Shown here: one piece after another, positions 8,549 through 19,003 of the stretch
Position numbering within the stretch: the first letter of the stretch is position 1
Layout of the letters: every line of letters begins with the position of its first letter
Assembly (NCBI GenBank): GCA_009996615.1
Contig: JAACZU010000006.1
Coordinates: 1-64,000 of the forward strand
Origin: Rhodanobacteraceae bacterium
GTDB lineage: Bacteria > Pseudomonadota > Gammaproteobacteria > Xanthomonadales > Rhodanobacteraceae
Length of the DNA: 64,000 nt
Direction of reading: 5' to 3'
Notes under the pieces: generated by a model
What the model saw: only the letters and a program-made list of their open reading frames with translations
The model's database searches: none
What the model was told of the DNA's origin: nothing
Made by a program: the position numbers and the translations under genes

Positions 8549-11214
8549 TGGCATTGCAGCTCAAGCGATACCAGCAGGACGCGCTCGATGCGCTGGCCGC
8601 GTTCCTCGCCGGCGCGCGCGGTTGCGACACGCAGGCGCGGATGCAGGCCGCGTTCGAGGCGGCGCGGAGGCAGGCGATGGGCGAGAACGCGCCGCTCGCC
8701 GCGTACCGTCCGTTCACCGCCGAGCAGCCCGCGATTCCGGTCGCCTGCATCCGCATTCCCACCGGCGGCGGCAAGACCCTGATGGCCGCGCACGCGATCG
8801 ACATCGCCGCGCGCGACTACGTCGGCACGCGCGCGCCGATCGCGCTGTGGCTGGTGCCGAGCAACACGATCCGCATGCAGACGCTGGAGGCGCTGAAGAC
8901 GCCGGGCCATCCGTATCGGCAGGCGCTGCTGGCGCACTGGCCGGATGACGCGCTGACGGTGCTCGACATCGCCGACTGCCGGCAGATCCGCGCGCACGAC
9001 ATCGGCCGGCGCGCGATCGTCGTCGTCGGCACGGTGCAGACGTTGCGCGTGGAGAACACCGCCGCGCGCGAGGTGTACGCGTATCACGAGGACTTCGCGC
9101 CGCATTTTGCGACCGCGCCGGACGCGCCGTTCTTCGAGCGCGTGAGCGAGCGCGATCTCGAGGCGCAGCCGTACCTGTCGCGCGGCGATCTCGGCCGGAT
9201 CAAGGCGAGCTTTGCGAACCTCTTGGCCTGGCATCGGCCGATCGTCATCATGGACGAGGCGCACAACGCGCAGTCGAAGCTGTCGCTGGCCGTGCTGGAG
9301 CGCATCCGTCCGGCCTGCGTGGTCGAGTGGACGGCGACGCCGCTGCCGGACCAGAACGTGTTGTATGCGGTGTCCGCGCAGGAGTTGAAGGCGGCGGACA
9401 TGATCAAGCTGCCGATCGTGCTGGCGCCGCATCCGAACTGGCAGGAAGCGGTGCGCGACGCGGTGCTGACGCGCGAGAAACTCGCGGCGGAAGCGGCGTC
9501 CGAGTCGGAATACCTGCGCCCGATCGTGCTGCTGCAGGCCGACCAGAAAAGCGGCGCGGCGACGGTCGACGTTGTGAAGGCGTATCTGGTCGATCAATTG
9601 CACGTCGACGCGAATCGCATCGCGGTCGCCACCGGTGCCCAGCGCGAACTCGACGGCGTGGACCTGTTCCGGCGCGACTGCCCGATCGACTTCGTGATCA
9701 CGGTCGAGGCGCTGAAGGAAGGCTGGGATTGTTCGTTCGCCTACGTGTTCTGCACCGTGCAGAACATCCGCTCGGCGAAGGACATGGAGCAGTTGCTCGG
9801 CCGCGTGCTGCGCATGCCGTATGCAAAGCGGCGGGCATCGGACAAGCTTAATCGCGCCTACGCGCAGGTGTGCGGCGCACGTACCGCCGAGGTCGCCAAC
9901 CAACTCGCCGACCGGCTCATCAGCATGGGCTTCGAGCGCCTGGAGGCGGCGCAGGCGGTGCAGCCGACGCTGGGCGACGACCTGTTTGCGCTGCGTCCGG
10001 TCGAGCCGGCGAAGGTGGAAACCGAGTTCGAGGCGGCTCCGGAGCTTGCACGCGCGCTGGCCGCGGTCGCGCCCGCGCAGGTGCGCGTGGAGCCGGTCGA
10101 AGGCGGCGCGGCGCGCGTGACAGTGACCGGCGCAGTGGATGCGGCGACCGTCGACGCGATCGTCGCCGCCAGTCCGAAGCGCGAGCGCGAGGCGCTGCGG
10201 GAGCAGTTGCAGCGGCACGAGGCGCGCGTGCTCGCCGCGGCCGCGCCGAGCGAGCGCGGCGAAGTGTTCGCGCCGATCCCGCAACTTGTGCTGCCGGTGC
10301 AGGGCGAGCTACGCCTGTACGAGCCTGAGCTGCTGGCGGAGCTGGCCGACTATTCGCTGGCGGGACTGCCGGCGGACTTGCCCGGATTCAAGCGCGCCGA
10401 ATCGCTGCGCCCTTACTTGATCGACATCGAACGCGGCCGGCTCGGCGTGCGCGAGGACAGCGCGCAATACGACCTCGGGCTCGACGGCGGCGGCGTGGTT
10501 CGTCGCGAAGACGTGATCCGCGCGCTCGATGCGCGCCTGCGCAGCGCGGCGGTGTTGCAGCCGGACATGATCGCGTGGCTGGGGCGTCTGCTCGACGGTC
10601 TGCAGCGCGAAGGGTTCGAGCCGGCGTATCTGCTGCGCCATCTCAACGACCTGGCCGAGGCTGCTGCGGCGCGCCTGCGTGAATTGCTGGCTGCGCAGCG
10701 CGACAAGGCGTTCCAGCAGTCGCTGCTGCCCGGCGACCGCGGCATCCGGCTGGATGGCGTCACCGGTTTCCATTTCGACCCGCAGCGCTATCCGGCGCGC
10801 TGGCTGTACGCGGGCCGCTGGCGCTTCGGCAAGCACTACTACCCGCTGCCGGGCGAGTTGAAGCCGGACATCGATGCCGAGGAAACCGCCTGCGCGATCG
10901 CGATCGACGGCCTGCCGCAGGTGCGGCGCTGGGTGCGCAACCTGGAGCGGCAGCCGGATGCGGCGTTCTGGCTGCCGACGTCGAGCGATCGCTTCTACCC
11001 GGATTTCGTCGCGGAATTGACCGATGGCCGGTTGTTCGTCGTCGAGTACAAGGGCAGCGACCGCGTGAGCAACGACGATTCGCGCGAAAAGGACACGATC
11101 GGCAAGGTCTGGGCAGCGGCCAGCGGCCGGCGCTGCCTGTTCCTGATGGCGACCGATGCGAAGACGGCAGGTAGGCCGGTGTCGGTGCAGTTGCGCGAGG
11201 CGGTTGGGTCATGA
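8548..11214 (+). CDS. res: Type III restriction helicase-nuclease (Res)
   Basis: This 888-aa subunit cuts DNA in an ATP-dependent way together with Mod. The helicase core shows Walker A GGGKT at residues 73-77, a DEAH box at 236-239 and motif III-like TATP near 262. The C-terminal nuclease has the PD-(D/E)xK pattern: Pro818-Asp819, Glu833-Tyr-Lys835. Family members translocate or switch along DNA and cut when two sites meet. The start ATG at 8548 overlaps the mod stop (TGATG), so the pair is coupled. The reading frame is complete and G+C-rich like the host genes. Confidence 0.93.
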   Translation: MALQLKRYQQDALDALAAFLAGARGCDTQARMQAAFEAARRQAMGENAPLAAYRPFTAEQPAIPVACIRIPTGGGKTLMAAHAIDIAARDYVGTRAPIALWLVPSNTIRMQTLEALKTPGHPYRQALLAHWPDDALTVLDIADCRQIRAHDIGRRAIVVVGTVQTLRVENTAAREVYAYHEDFAPHFATAPDAPFFERVSERDLEAQPYLSRGDLGRIKASFANLLAWHRPIVIMDEAHNAQSKLSLAVLERIRPACVVEWTATPLPDQNVLYAVSAQELKAADMIKLPIVLAPHPNWQEAVRDAVLTREKLAAEAASESEYLRPIVLLQADQKSGAATVDVVKAYLVDQLHVDANRIAVATGAQRELDGVDLFRRDCPIDFVITVEALKEGWDCSFAYVFCTVQNIRSAKDMEQLLGRVLRMPYAKRRASDKLNRAYAQVCGARTAEVANQLADRLISMGFERLEAAQAVQPTLGDDLFALRPVEPAKVETEFEAAPELARALAAVAPAQVRVEPVEGGAARVTVTGAVDAATVDAIVAASPKREREALREQLQRHEARVLAAAAPSERGEVFAPIPQLVLPVQGELRLYEPELLAELADYSLAGLPADLPGFKRAESLRPYLIDIERGRLGVREDSAQYDLGLDGGGVVRREDVIRALDARLRSAAVLQPDMIAWLGRLLDGLQREGFEPAYLLRHLNDLAEAAAARLRELLAAQRDKAFQQSLLPGDRGIRLDGVTGFHFDPQRYPARWLYAGRWRFGKHYYPLPGELKPDIDAEETACAIAIDGLPQVRRWVRNLERQPDAAFWLPTSSDRFYPDFVAELTDGRLFVVEYKGSDRVSNDDSREKDTIGKVWAAASGRRCLFLMATDAKTAGRPVSVQLREAVGS

Positions 11215-11275
11215 GTCTCGAACCGTGAGACGCGGGTGCAGATCATTGCAACCGATCTGATGCGGGGGGCGGGCG

Positions 11276-12367
11276 ATGGATGCTTTGAAGACAGCTGATC
11301 GGATCGTGCATCCGGCATTTGGGCTGGGCAGTGTCGTGAGTGACGAGGCCAAGGGAATGGTTGAGGTCGTCTTCGATGAGGGCGGAAACAAGAAGTTGCT
11401 GGCGCTCAAATATGCCCATCTGCGCAAGGTGGACGTGGACGAAGAGCTGGAGATCGTTCAGTCCCAGGCGGCCAGTCTGAAGGAGACATTTTCGTTCGAA
11501 ACCGAAGACAATCATTCGCCGGGTTCGCATTGGTCGCCGTTCTACGAAGACCCGAAGGAGGAAGTAGTCAAGCGCTTGCCGGAATGGTTGCAAGGCGCCG
11601 GCGTCGCGTTGGGGCTGTCCAGCTTCGAAACGTATCGTGCGCCGCCCTTGCCCGGCGATTGGGCGAAAGGGTTCAAGCTGCGTTGGCCAGAAACGGAGGA
11701 TTCGATCCATTTCGTGCTCAAGCAAGGCGACTCGGCAAACATGCTGACGACCTGGTTCCCGGTGATCGCTCGCGGTACGCAGGAGTCACTGGAGATCCGC
11801 AAGGTCCATGTCTGGGAAAGCGGTGTTGAGGCGCAAATCGAGGCGTCGATTGGCGCCGCTTCGATCCGATTCTTTGATACCGATTTCGTCATCAATGCCG
11901 GCTGGTATCGTGCCGGAGCGAAAGCGGAGTTCATTCTCGCTGGTCTGGCTTATCAGTGCGAGCCGGCCAACGAGCCGGACATCGTCGTGGACGACCATTG
12001 GCCGGTGACGCAGTTTTTGCGCCAAAGCGCGATCGAGCGTGGCGAGAATCCCGGCGAGGCACCTCGAACGATCAGCTACAAGGGCGCGGCCATTCTGCTG
12101 CCGATCGACGAGTGGGATCGGGACGACTACCAGTTCCGGGGCACAATCCTCGAAGTGAGACCCTACGTGATGCTTGACGTGGAGGCGTGGCTGTTGACTG
12201 TTTGCGTCATGCGTTGCCTCGACGATAATGACCGCGAACTCCACTTGAACATTCTTGTTACTCGGCGAGTATGGTCCCAACTGGTGGGGCCGGCTGTCGG
12301 GGACGATGTGCGCGGGGCACTATGGTTGCAGGGGCGTCTCTGGTCGCCACCTTCGAGATCTTCGTGA
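11276..12367 (+). CDS. Unrecognised protein with N-terminal Tudor-like domain
   Basis: I do not recognise this 363-aa protein as a whole. Residues ~8-52 (RIVHPAFGLGSVV, VEVVFDEGG, ALKYAHLRKV) look like the Tudor/KOW-type beta-barrel found at the C-terminus of UvrD/PcrA helicases and in CarD-like proteins, which contacts RNA polymerase or nucleic acid. The middle part is Trp-rich and unassigned. The last ~90 residues (FRGTILEVRPYVMLDVEAW, GALWLQGRLW) could form an OB-like barrel. No enzyme motif, signal peptide or membrane helix is visible. It follows res by 61 bases on the same strand and has lower G+C than res (32 of 60 in 11341-11400). It may be an accessory to the RM system or an independent defence gene; both are inference. 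Confidence 0.7.
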   Translation: MDALKTADRIVHPAFGLGSVVSDEAKGMVEVVFDEGGNKKLLALKYAHLRKVDVDEELEIVQSQAASLKETFSFETEDNHSPGSHWSPFYEDPKEEVVKRLPEWLQGAGVALGLSSFETYRAPPLPGDWAKGFKLRWPETEDSIHFVLKQGDSANMLTTWFPVIARGTQESLEIRKVHVWESGVEAQIEASIGAASIRFFDTDFVINAGWYRAGAKAEFILAGLAYQCEPANEPDIVVDDHWPVTQFLRQSAIERGENPGEAPRTISYKGAAILLPIDEWDRDDYQFRGTILEVRPYVMLDVEAWLLTVCVMRCLDDNDRELHLNILVTRRVWSQLVGPAVGDDVRGALWLQGRLWSPPSRSS

Positions 12368-12394
12368 GCGGGGGGGCTGTAGCGACACCAAACA

Positions 12395-12420
12395 AAACGG
12401 GCGCCTTTCGGCGCCCGCTC
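12395..12420 (-). terminator. ahcY-type terminator, copy A
   Basis: A perfect 8-bp stem (CGGGCGCC 12398-12405, loop TTTC, GGCGCCCG 12410-12417) is followed on the minus strand by a T-run (AAAA on the plus strand at 12394-12397). It is the same hairpin as the one after intact ahcY (15816-15835) and lies downstream of the truncated ahcY tail. Confidence 0.75.
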
Positions 12421-12447
12421 CGTGTCCAGCATTGACCAACCCGCCGA

Positions 12448-12640
12448 TCAGTAGCGGCAGTGATCCGGCTTGTACGGCCCTTCCACCGGCACGCCGAGGT
12501 ACGCGGCCTGTTCGGCGGTCAGCGTGGTCAGCTTCACGCCGATCTTGTCCAGGTGCAGGCGGGCGACGTCCTCGTCGAGCTTCTTCGGCAGGATGTAGAC
12601 CTTCGCCTCGTGCGCGTCCTTGTTCGCCCGCGTTTCTGTC
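12448..12640 (-). pseudogene. Truncated 3' copy of ahcY (copy A)
   Basis: This fragment encodes the last ~60 residues of S-adenosylhomocysteine hydrolase ([17 protein letters not shown] ... [10 protein letters not shown]) and ends at a proper stop codon. Compared with intact ahcY (15864-16045) it shows about 14 differences over ~180 bases by eye, including Tyr-to-Cys in the last residues. Homology stops abruptly near 12635, upstream of which the sequence is unrelated. It cannot make an enzyme. It lies in the same orientation as intact ahcY and keeps the terminator. Confidence 0.92.
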
Positions 12641-12942
12641 GACCTGCCGCTTGATCTGGTCATGACCAGGTCTCGTGGGCGCGGGCCGGTCGACGCGTTT
12701 CACCCAAAGTGTGCTCGGCTTCGCGGTCCTGTGGTGACGCGGCTCACGCGGTGACCGCGACGGCGTGGCCGGACCGCCGCTAGGGGCACGCGCTATCGTG
12801 CCGCGGCCGCTGCGTGTGCCGGGAATCGGTGTACCGGCCGTGCCGGATGGGCGGCGTGACGCTCGCTTGCCGTCCAGTGCCGAGCCGCGAAGCGGTTGCG
12901 TCGCCGGCCAACCAGGAAACAAGGACAACCAGGAGGACTTGC

Positions 12943-14370
12943 ATGATCCGATACGCCCTGCCATCCCTTTTCAGTGCGTTCTTCGCGCTGGTGGCGCATG
13001 ACGCCGCCGCAGCCGATTTCGTCGTGACCACGCTCGCCGACAGCGGGGCAGGCAGCTTGCGCCAGGCCATCGCCGGCGCCAACGCCACACCCGGGGCCGA
13101 CCGGGTCCTGATCCAGACGCCGGGTACCATCGTTCTGACCAGCGGCACCGTGCCGATCTCCGACTCGGTCGAGATCATCGGCTGCGCAGGCTGTGCGGTG
13201 CAGGCGCAGGGCGGCACTCGCGTGTTCACGATCGCCGGCGATCCGAACGAGCCGCAGGCGAAGGTCGTGGCCCTGCGCAACCTGCGCCTGTCGGCCGCTG
13301 CCAGTGCCGGCGACGGCGGCGTGATCCGCGCCGAGTACGCGCGGCTGGCGCTCGACAACGTCGAGGTCCGCGATGGCAACGCCGAGGGGTGGGGCGGCGC
13401 GCTCTACGCCGACGCCTGCGAGGTCGACGTCGTCGGGTCGCGCTTCATCGACAACCTGGCCGGCGGCAACGGCGGCGCCATCGCGTCGAACACCGGCGTG
13501 CTGCGCATCTCGCGCTCGACCTTCGCCGGCAACCGTTCCGAGGTCCGCGGTGGCGCGGTCTGGGCGAACTGGTCGCAGGATTCGAGCGTGGTCGTGCTGG
13601 ACAGCACCTACAGCGACAACAGCGCTGCGTTCGATGGCGGCGCGATCCATGCGCACGTCGCCGAGCTGCGCATCAGCGGCAGCACGTTCGACGCCAATTC
13701 GGCCGAGTACTGGGCCGGCGGCGGCGCACTGCACATCGGCGAGGACGGCGTCGGACCGATGGAGATCGACAACAGCACGTTCATCGGCAACCAGGCGCTG
13801 TACGCGGGCGCGCAGGGCTCGGCGATCCTGCTCAACAGCGGACGGCTGCGCGCACGCCACATCACCGTCACCGGCAACAAGATCGGCGACAATTCCGATA
13901 GCGGGGAGGACGGCGGCGCGATCACGCTGGGGGCCGACTTCGAGGCCCGTCTCGAGTTGCAGAACTCGATCGTCGCCGGCAACGTGCAGGCTGCTGGCTC
14001 GCCCAGCGGCCTGGCCCGCTCGATCAATCCGTCCGCTCCGAATCTCGTCGACGCGCGCTACAACCTGATCGACACGATACCGGCGCCGGGCACGATCAAC
14101 GGTGTGGACGTCGGCAATCAGGTCGGCGTGCAGGCCCTGCTCGGTGCATTCGCCAACCACGGTGGCCCCACGCACACGGTGGCGTTGCTGCCCGGCAGTC
14201 CCGCCTGCGACGCCGCCGAGCCGGTGACCGGGCTGACGACCGACCAGCGCGGCGCTGGCTTCTCGCGGGCATGGGGCCCGCCGGATATCGGTGCGTGGGA
14301 GCACCGCGGCGACACGATCTTCTACGGCGACTTCGAACTGCACACCACGCCGAACCGCTGCATGCGCTGA
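12943..14370 (+). CDS. Secreted right-handed beta-helix protein with GDFE tag
   Basis: The 475-aa exported protein starts at the ATG at 12943, six bases after a perfect AGGAGG (12931-12936). The signal peptide ends near residue 24 (DAAAA/DFVV). The mature N-terminus, FVVTTLADSGAGSLRQAI, is the hallmark of the CSLREA/choice-of-anchor family, and the body has repeated short strands such as GSRFIDNLAGGNGGAI, STFAGNRSEVRGGAV and STFIGNQALYAG that build a parallel beta-helix. The C-terminus has DTIFYGDFE, the tag shared by neighbouring secreted proteins. It sits between two copies of the ahcY 3' end and reads opposite to them. It is probably surface-associated; no catalytic residues can be named. 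Confidence 0.85.
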   Translation: MIRYALPSLFSAFFALVAHDAAAADFVVTTLADSGAGSLRQAIAGANATPGADRVLIQTPGTIVLTSGTVPISDSVEIIGCAGCAVQAQGGTRVFTIAGDPNEPQAKVVALRNLRLSAAASAGDGGVIRAEYARLALDNVEVRDGNAEGWGGALYADACEVDVVGSRFIDNLAGGNGGAIASNTGVLRISRSTFAGNRSEVRGGAVWANWSQDSSVVVLDSTYSDNSAAFDGGAIHAHVAELRISGSTFDANSAEYWAGGGALHIGEDGVGPMEIDNSTFIGNQALYAGAQGSAILLNSGRLRARHITVTGNKIGDNSDSGEDGGAITLGADFEARLELQNSIVAGNVQAAGSPSGLARSINPSAPNLVDARYNLIDTIPAPGTINGVDVGNQVGVQALLGAFANHGGPTHTVALLPGSPACDAAEPVTGLTTDQRGAGFSRAWGPPDIGAWEHRGDTIFYGDFELHTTPNRCMR

Positions 14371-14441
14371 CGGCCAAGAGGAAGGTTGACGGCCTGCAGC
14401 CGTCGCCCGGCGGGATCCTGCCCGCTGTCGATACACCACGC

Positions 14442-14532
14442 AAACGGGCGCCTCGCGGCGCCCGTTCTGCGTCTGGCCCTGACCGATCCGGGCACCAGTA
14501 GCGGCAGTGTTCCGGCGTGTGCGGTCCTTCCG
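14442..14532 (-). pseudogene. Degenerate ahcY 3' end plus terminator (copy B)
   Basis: The hairpin CGGGCGCC/GGCGCCCG (14445-14452 and 14457-14464, loop TCGC) and the adjoining CAGTAGCGGCAGTG...CGGTCCTTCC segment match copy A (12398-12485) and the intact ahcY end. Only about 25 codons of ahcY sequence remain recognisable. The hairpin could now end transcription of the beta-helix gene on the plus strand. Confidence 0.75.
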
Positions 14533-14576
14533 CATGATCGGCCAACCGCTCGAAGCCTGCCCGGCGGATCGCCGTT

Positions 14577-15665
14577 TCAGTAACCGTCGAATCCGTACCT
14601 GAAGATGCGGTCGAACGTGACGGTCGCGGTTCCCGGCGCACTGGTGATGCCGGTGCCTTCGCCCGTCAGGACGGCCAGCGGAAAAGCGTTGCCGAACGCG
14701 TATCTCGAGTGCACGACGACGCGGCCGCGGGCGTCCGGATTGTTGTTGGCGATGGAGATGACCAGGCGTCCGCTGTCCTGGTCGATGCCGAGGCCGCTCG
14801 GATATTCGCCCGTCGCCATCACGAGCGAGGCGAACAGGCCGGAGATGACGCGCAATGGCGAGGCGTTGCCGTTGGCATCGGCGGCAAAGGCGATGACGCT
14901 CGCGGAATGGGTCGCGTCCCCGTCGGCCGGACCGACCAGTGCGAACAGCGTCTGGGTTTCCTCGTCGACGGCCACGCGCACGTTGCTGCGGCCGCCCAGC
15001 TGCGTGTCGGGTCCTTCGATCACGCGCAGCGGCGTCGCGGCCGCGCCATCGGCCAGGCGCGAGAAGACGAGGATGCGATTCGGGTAGCCGGCGGCGGAAT
15101 CGTCCTTGTAGTCGCCGACGACGATTTCACCTCGCCGGCGATTGAGCGCAAGGCTGGCGGGATTGTTGAGCTGGCTCGTCGACACGTTGTTGCCGCCCCA
15201 GGGAATCTGGCGGATCGGGCTGATGCCGGAGCCGGCGGCGAGACGCGGCCATGTGCAGATGCTGTGGAGGCTGGCAATGGCGACCATCTCGTCGTGCGCG
15301 CGGTCGACCCGCACCGCACGCACCTGTCCGAGGGGCGGCGAGTTCATCGTGCGCAGCGGCCCGGGGTAGCCGTTGGCGAGTGCTTCGTAGACGTGGATTG
15401 CCTGGCCCCAGAAGTCGGCCACGTAGATGACGTTCTCGCCGGGCTCGTATTCGATGGAACTGGCCGTGACGATCGGGTTGAAGGTTCCCGGGTTGATCGA
15501 GCGCAGTGGCGCGACGTTGCCGTTGGCGCCGTTGGCGAACACGTTGATGATGCCGGAGGGGTTGTCGCTTGGAGTGGCGTTGCCGACGATGATCTCGGCG
15601 CGCGTGAGCGGGGCGCTCAGGCACAGCATCGACAGGAGGCAAGCGGCGAACGGACTCTTGCGCAT
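14577..15665 (-). CDS. Secreted propeller-like repeat protein with GFDG tag
   Basis: The 362-aa protein starts at the ATG at 15665, eight bases after GAGGG; an in-frame GTG lies five codons upstream. The signal peptide runs to about residue 24 (SAPLTRA/EIIVG). The mature part has recurrent blades around the phrase N-G-x-x-x-P-L-R-x-I (NGNVAPLRSI, GAAATPLRVI, NGNASPLRVI), as in NHL-like beta-propellers. It ends FDRIFRYGFDGY, a clear case of the shared C-terminal tag. It lies between ahcY copy B and intact ahcY, in the same orientation as ahcY. No enzymatic motif was seen; a binding or structural surface role is likely. Confidence 0.8.
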   Translation of the reverse strand: MRKSPFAACLLSMLCLSAPLTRAEIIVGNATPSDNPSGIINVFANGANGNVAPLRSINPGTFNPIVTASSIEYEPGENVIYVADFWGQAIHVYEALANGYPGPLRTMNSPPLGQVRAVRVDRAHDEMVAIASLHSICTWPRLAAGSGISPIRQIPWGGNNVSTSQLNNPASLALNRRRGEIVVGDYKDDSAAGYPNRILVFSRLADGAAATPLRVIEGPDTQLGGRSNVRVAVDEETQTLFALVGPADGDATHSASVIAFAADANGNASPLRVISGLFASLVMATGEYPSGLGIDQDSGRLVISIANNNPDARGRVVVHSRYAFGNAFPLAVLTGEGTGITSAPGTATVTFDRIFRYGFDGY

Positions 15666-15810
15666 GGTCAGGACCCTCACGGATGGTTCTACCCCTTACG
15701 CGAAAGCGTAGCCGAAACCCCAAGCCGTCCGGGCACGGCAGCATGCCCACGGCCTCGCCCGAGCGCCCGTCAGGGGACCAGGGCTGAATCCGCCCTCGAT
15801 CCGGCCATGC

Positions 15811-15836
15811 AAAACGGGCGCCTCTCGGCGCCCGTC
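15811..15836 (-). terminator. Rho-independent terminator of ahcY
   Basis: Stem CGGGCGCC (15816-15823), loop TCTC, GGCGCCCG (15828-15835), with a T-run on the minus strand (AAAA on plus at 15812-15815). It lies 28 bases past the ahcY stop. Two further copies of this hairpin mark the duplicated ahcY ends. Confidence 0.85.
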
Positions 15837-15863
15837 TTGTTTGACGCATTGCCGATCAAGCGA

Positions 15864-17309
<1,446 letters not shown>

Positions 17310-17381
17310 CGAATTGTTCCGGTTCGAGACCGGCACTGGCCGGCGCGCTGATGCGCCCGGGCAGGTCCGGTCGGGTGGTCC

Positions 17382-17466
17382 GGGCGCCGTTGCTGCACGG
17401 TCGCCTGCCGAGCCTGGGTTTGACCGCGGATGATGCGGGCCAACGTGCAGCGCCCCTCGGCAGGGA
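17382..17466 (-). ncRNA. SAH riboswitch in the ahcY leader
   Basis: On the minus strand the leader reads CTGCCGAGGGGCGCTGCAC (17466 downward), then CCCAGGCTCGGCAG, then GCAACGGCGCCC near 17382. The outer stem pairs CTGCCGAG with CTCGGCAG, and GGGCGC can pair with GCGCCC as the pseudoknot. These are the conserved blocks of the SAH riboswitch, known to raise ahcY expression when SAH builds up. It lies 72 bases upstream of the ahcY start and just downstream of a -10-like TATACT. Confidence 0.88.
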
Positions 17467-17473
17467 GAAGGCA

Positions 17474-17479
17474 AGTATA
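17474..17479 (-). promoter_or_regulatory. -10 element of the ahcY promoter
   Basis: TATACT on the minus strand is a 5-of-6 match to the -10 consensus and lies a few bases upstream of the riboswitch, as expected. A good -35 hexamer was not found at the usual spacing. Confidence 0.5.
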
Positions 17480-17614
17480 TCCCTTCATGGCGATACAGCG
17501 ATGCATTGTCGCCGGGTGCGCCGGCCGTCGGGGCTGGCGGTGCCGCAAAGGCCCTGGGTGGAGTCGGCGCGGAAGTGCGTATCAGGTACTGCAAACCCAT
17601 CCCAGGAGCTTGCC

Positions 17615-18937
17615 ATGCAACCTGCACGCGTTTTCCGCTCGTGGTCTTCCGCTCTGGTGCTGTCGGGGCTGGTCGTATTCTCCGCCCGGGTGCACGCCGA
17701 TTTCGTCTACGCGCGACTGGTGCCGGGTACCGGCATGCAGCCAAACGGGGCGTCCACTGACGTGGCCGTGTCCTCCAGCGGCCGCACCGTGGTGTTTTCC
17801 ACCAGCGCGAACAACTGGGTGGACGGCGACACCTACAACGGCGACCGCGTTGTCGCCGTCGATCTGGATACCGGCACGGTTGAAGTCGTCTCGGCGACGG
17901 CGCAGGGCGTGATCATGCGCGGAGAAGCCCCGGCCGTGTCGGCGGACGGGCGTTACGTCGCCTTCCTCACTTACGGCAGCCCGCTGGGGCCGAACTGGCA
18001 GGTCGCCCGCAAGGACCGTCGCACCGGCGAGCTGGTCCTGGCCAGCGCGAACGCAGCCGGCCAGGCCGCGGTCTCGGGGACCGGCGACGACACCGTGTCG
18101 ATCTCCGCCGACGGACGCTACGTCGCGTTCGACACCGCGGCCACCAACTTCGGCCTGCCCAGTGGAAGCAGCAACGAGATCTTCGTCAAGGACATGGTCA
18201 CGGGCCAGGTCAAGATGGCGTCGGTCAAGTCCGATGGCGGTACGGGCGGCCAGTGCACGCTGGCGCCGCACGCACTCTCCGACGACGGGCGCTACCTCGC
18301 GTTCGTTTGCGGCAGCGCGGTGTTGCCCGGTGCCGGTTCGGGGCAGGTCTACGTGCGCGATCTCTTCCAGAACGGCACCGAGCTCGTCAGCCGCGCGGGC
18401 AGCAGCGGGGCGCCCGCCACATCGTTCTCGTATCGCCCCGCGATCTCGCCCGACGGACGCTACGTGACCTTCCAGAGCCGCTGCTACGGCGGGCTTGGCT
18501 ACGCCGGTGCCGACTGCACGTCCAACAGCGGCCTCTACCTGCGCGATCGCCTTGCGCAAGCCACGCTCGCGATCCCGCGCCCGGCCGCGATCGCCGCCAA
18601 TGGCTACGACAGTTGCACCACCTCGGCGGTGTCCAGCCTCGCCACCGTGCTGCTCGCATGCCCGCTGGCGGCAGGCCCGGTCTCGTACTCGCAGGTGTTC
18701 CTGCATGTTCCCGGTGCGGGCGCGCCCTCTCTTCTCAGCACGAATGCGGGCAGCCAGCCGGGCAACGAGGCGTCGGGTGCCTCGCTGGCCGTCAATGGAT
18801 CGGGCCTGTCGATGGTATTCGAGTCACGGGCCAGCGACATCGACCCCGACGACACGAACGACGCATCGGACGTGTTCATCCTCGTCGACGAGACGATGCT
18901 CAGCGAGGTGATCTTCGCCAACGGCTTCGAGCGTTGA
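17615..18937 (+). CDS. Secreted TolB/WD40-like propeller protein with NGFE tag
   Basis: The 440-aa exported protein starts at the ATG at 17615, six bases after AGGAG. The signal peptide ends near residue 28 ([10 protein letters not shown]). The body repeats S-x-D-G-R-Y-V-A-F ([40 protein letters not shown]), the blade signature of TolB-type PD40 propellers. The C-terminus is [10 protein letters not shown], the clearest form of the tag in this window. The gene is divergent from ahcY. Function is unknown; beta-propeller scaffolds of this kind are usually binding modules. Confidence 0.85.
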   Translation: MQPARVFRSWSSALVLSGLVVFSARVHADFVYARLVPGTGMQPNGASTDVAVSSSGRTVVFSTSANNWVDGDTYNGDRVVAVDLDTGTVEVVSATAQGVIMRGEAPAVSADGRYVAFLTYGSPLGPNWQVARKDRRTGELVLASANAAGQAAVSGTGDDTVSISADGRYVAFDTAATNFGLPSGSSNEIFVKDMVTGQVKMASVKSDGGTGGQCTLAPHALSDDGRYLAFVCGSAVLPGAGSGQVYVRDLFQNGTELVSRAGSSGAPATSFSYRPAISPDGRYVTFQSRCYGGLGYAGADCTSNSGLYLRDRLAQATLAIPRPAAIAANGYDSCTTSAVSSLATVLLACPLAAGPVSYSQVFLHVPGAGAPSLLSTNAGSQPGNEASGASLAVNGSGLSMVFESRASDIDPDDTNDASDVFILVDETMLSEVIFANGFER

Positions 18938-19003
18938 GACGGCAAGCCCGGCAGCGGGCGAGCGGCAGCCCGACCGCCGGCAGCGCCGGCGGCCGGTGCG
19001 GCG

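Noticed and set aside
12367-12378. Run of seven or more G after the low-GC gene as a phase-variable tract
   Set aside because: It lies after the stop codon of the gene, so slippage would not change the protein.
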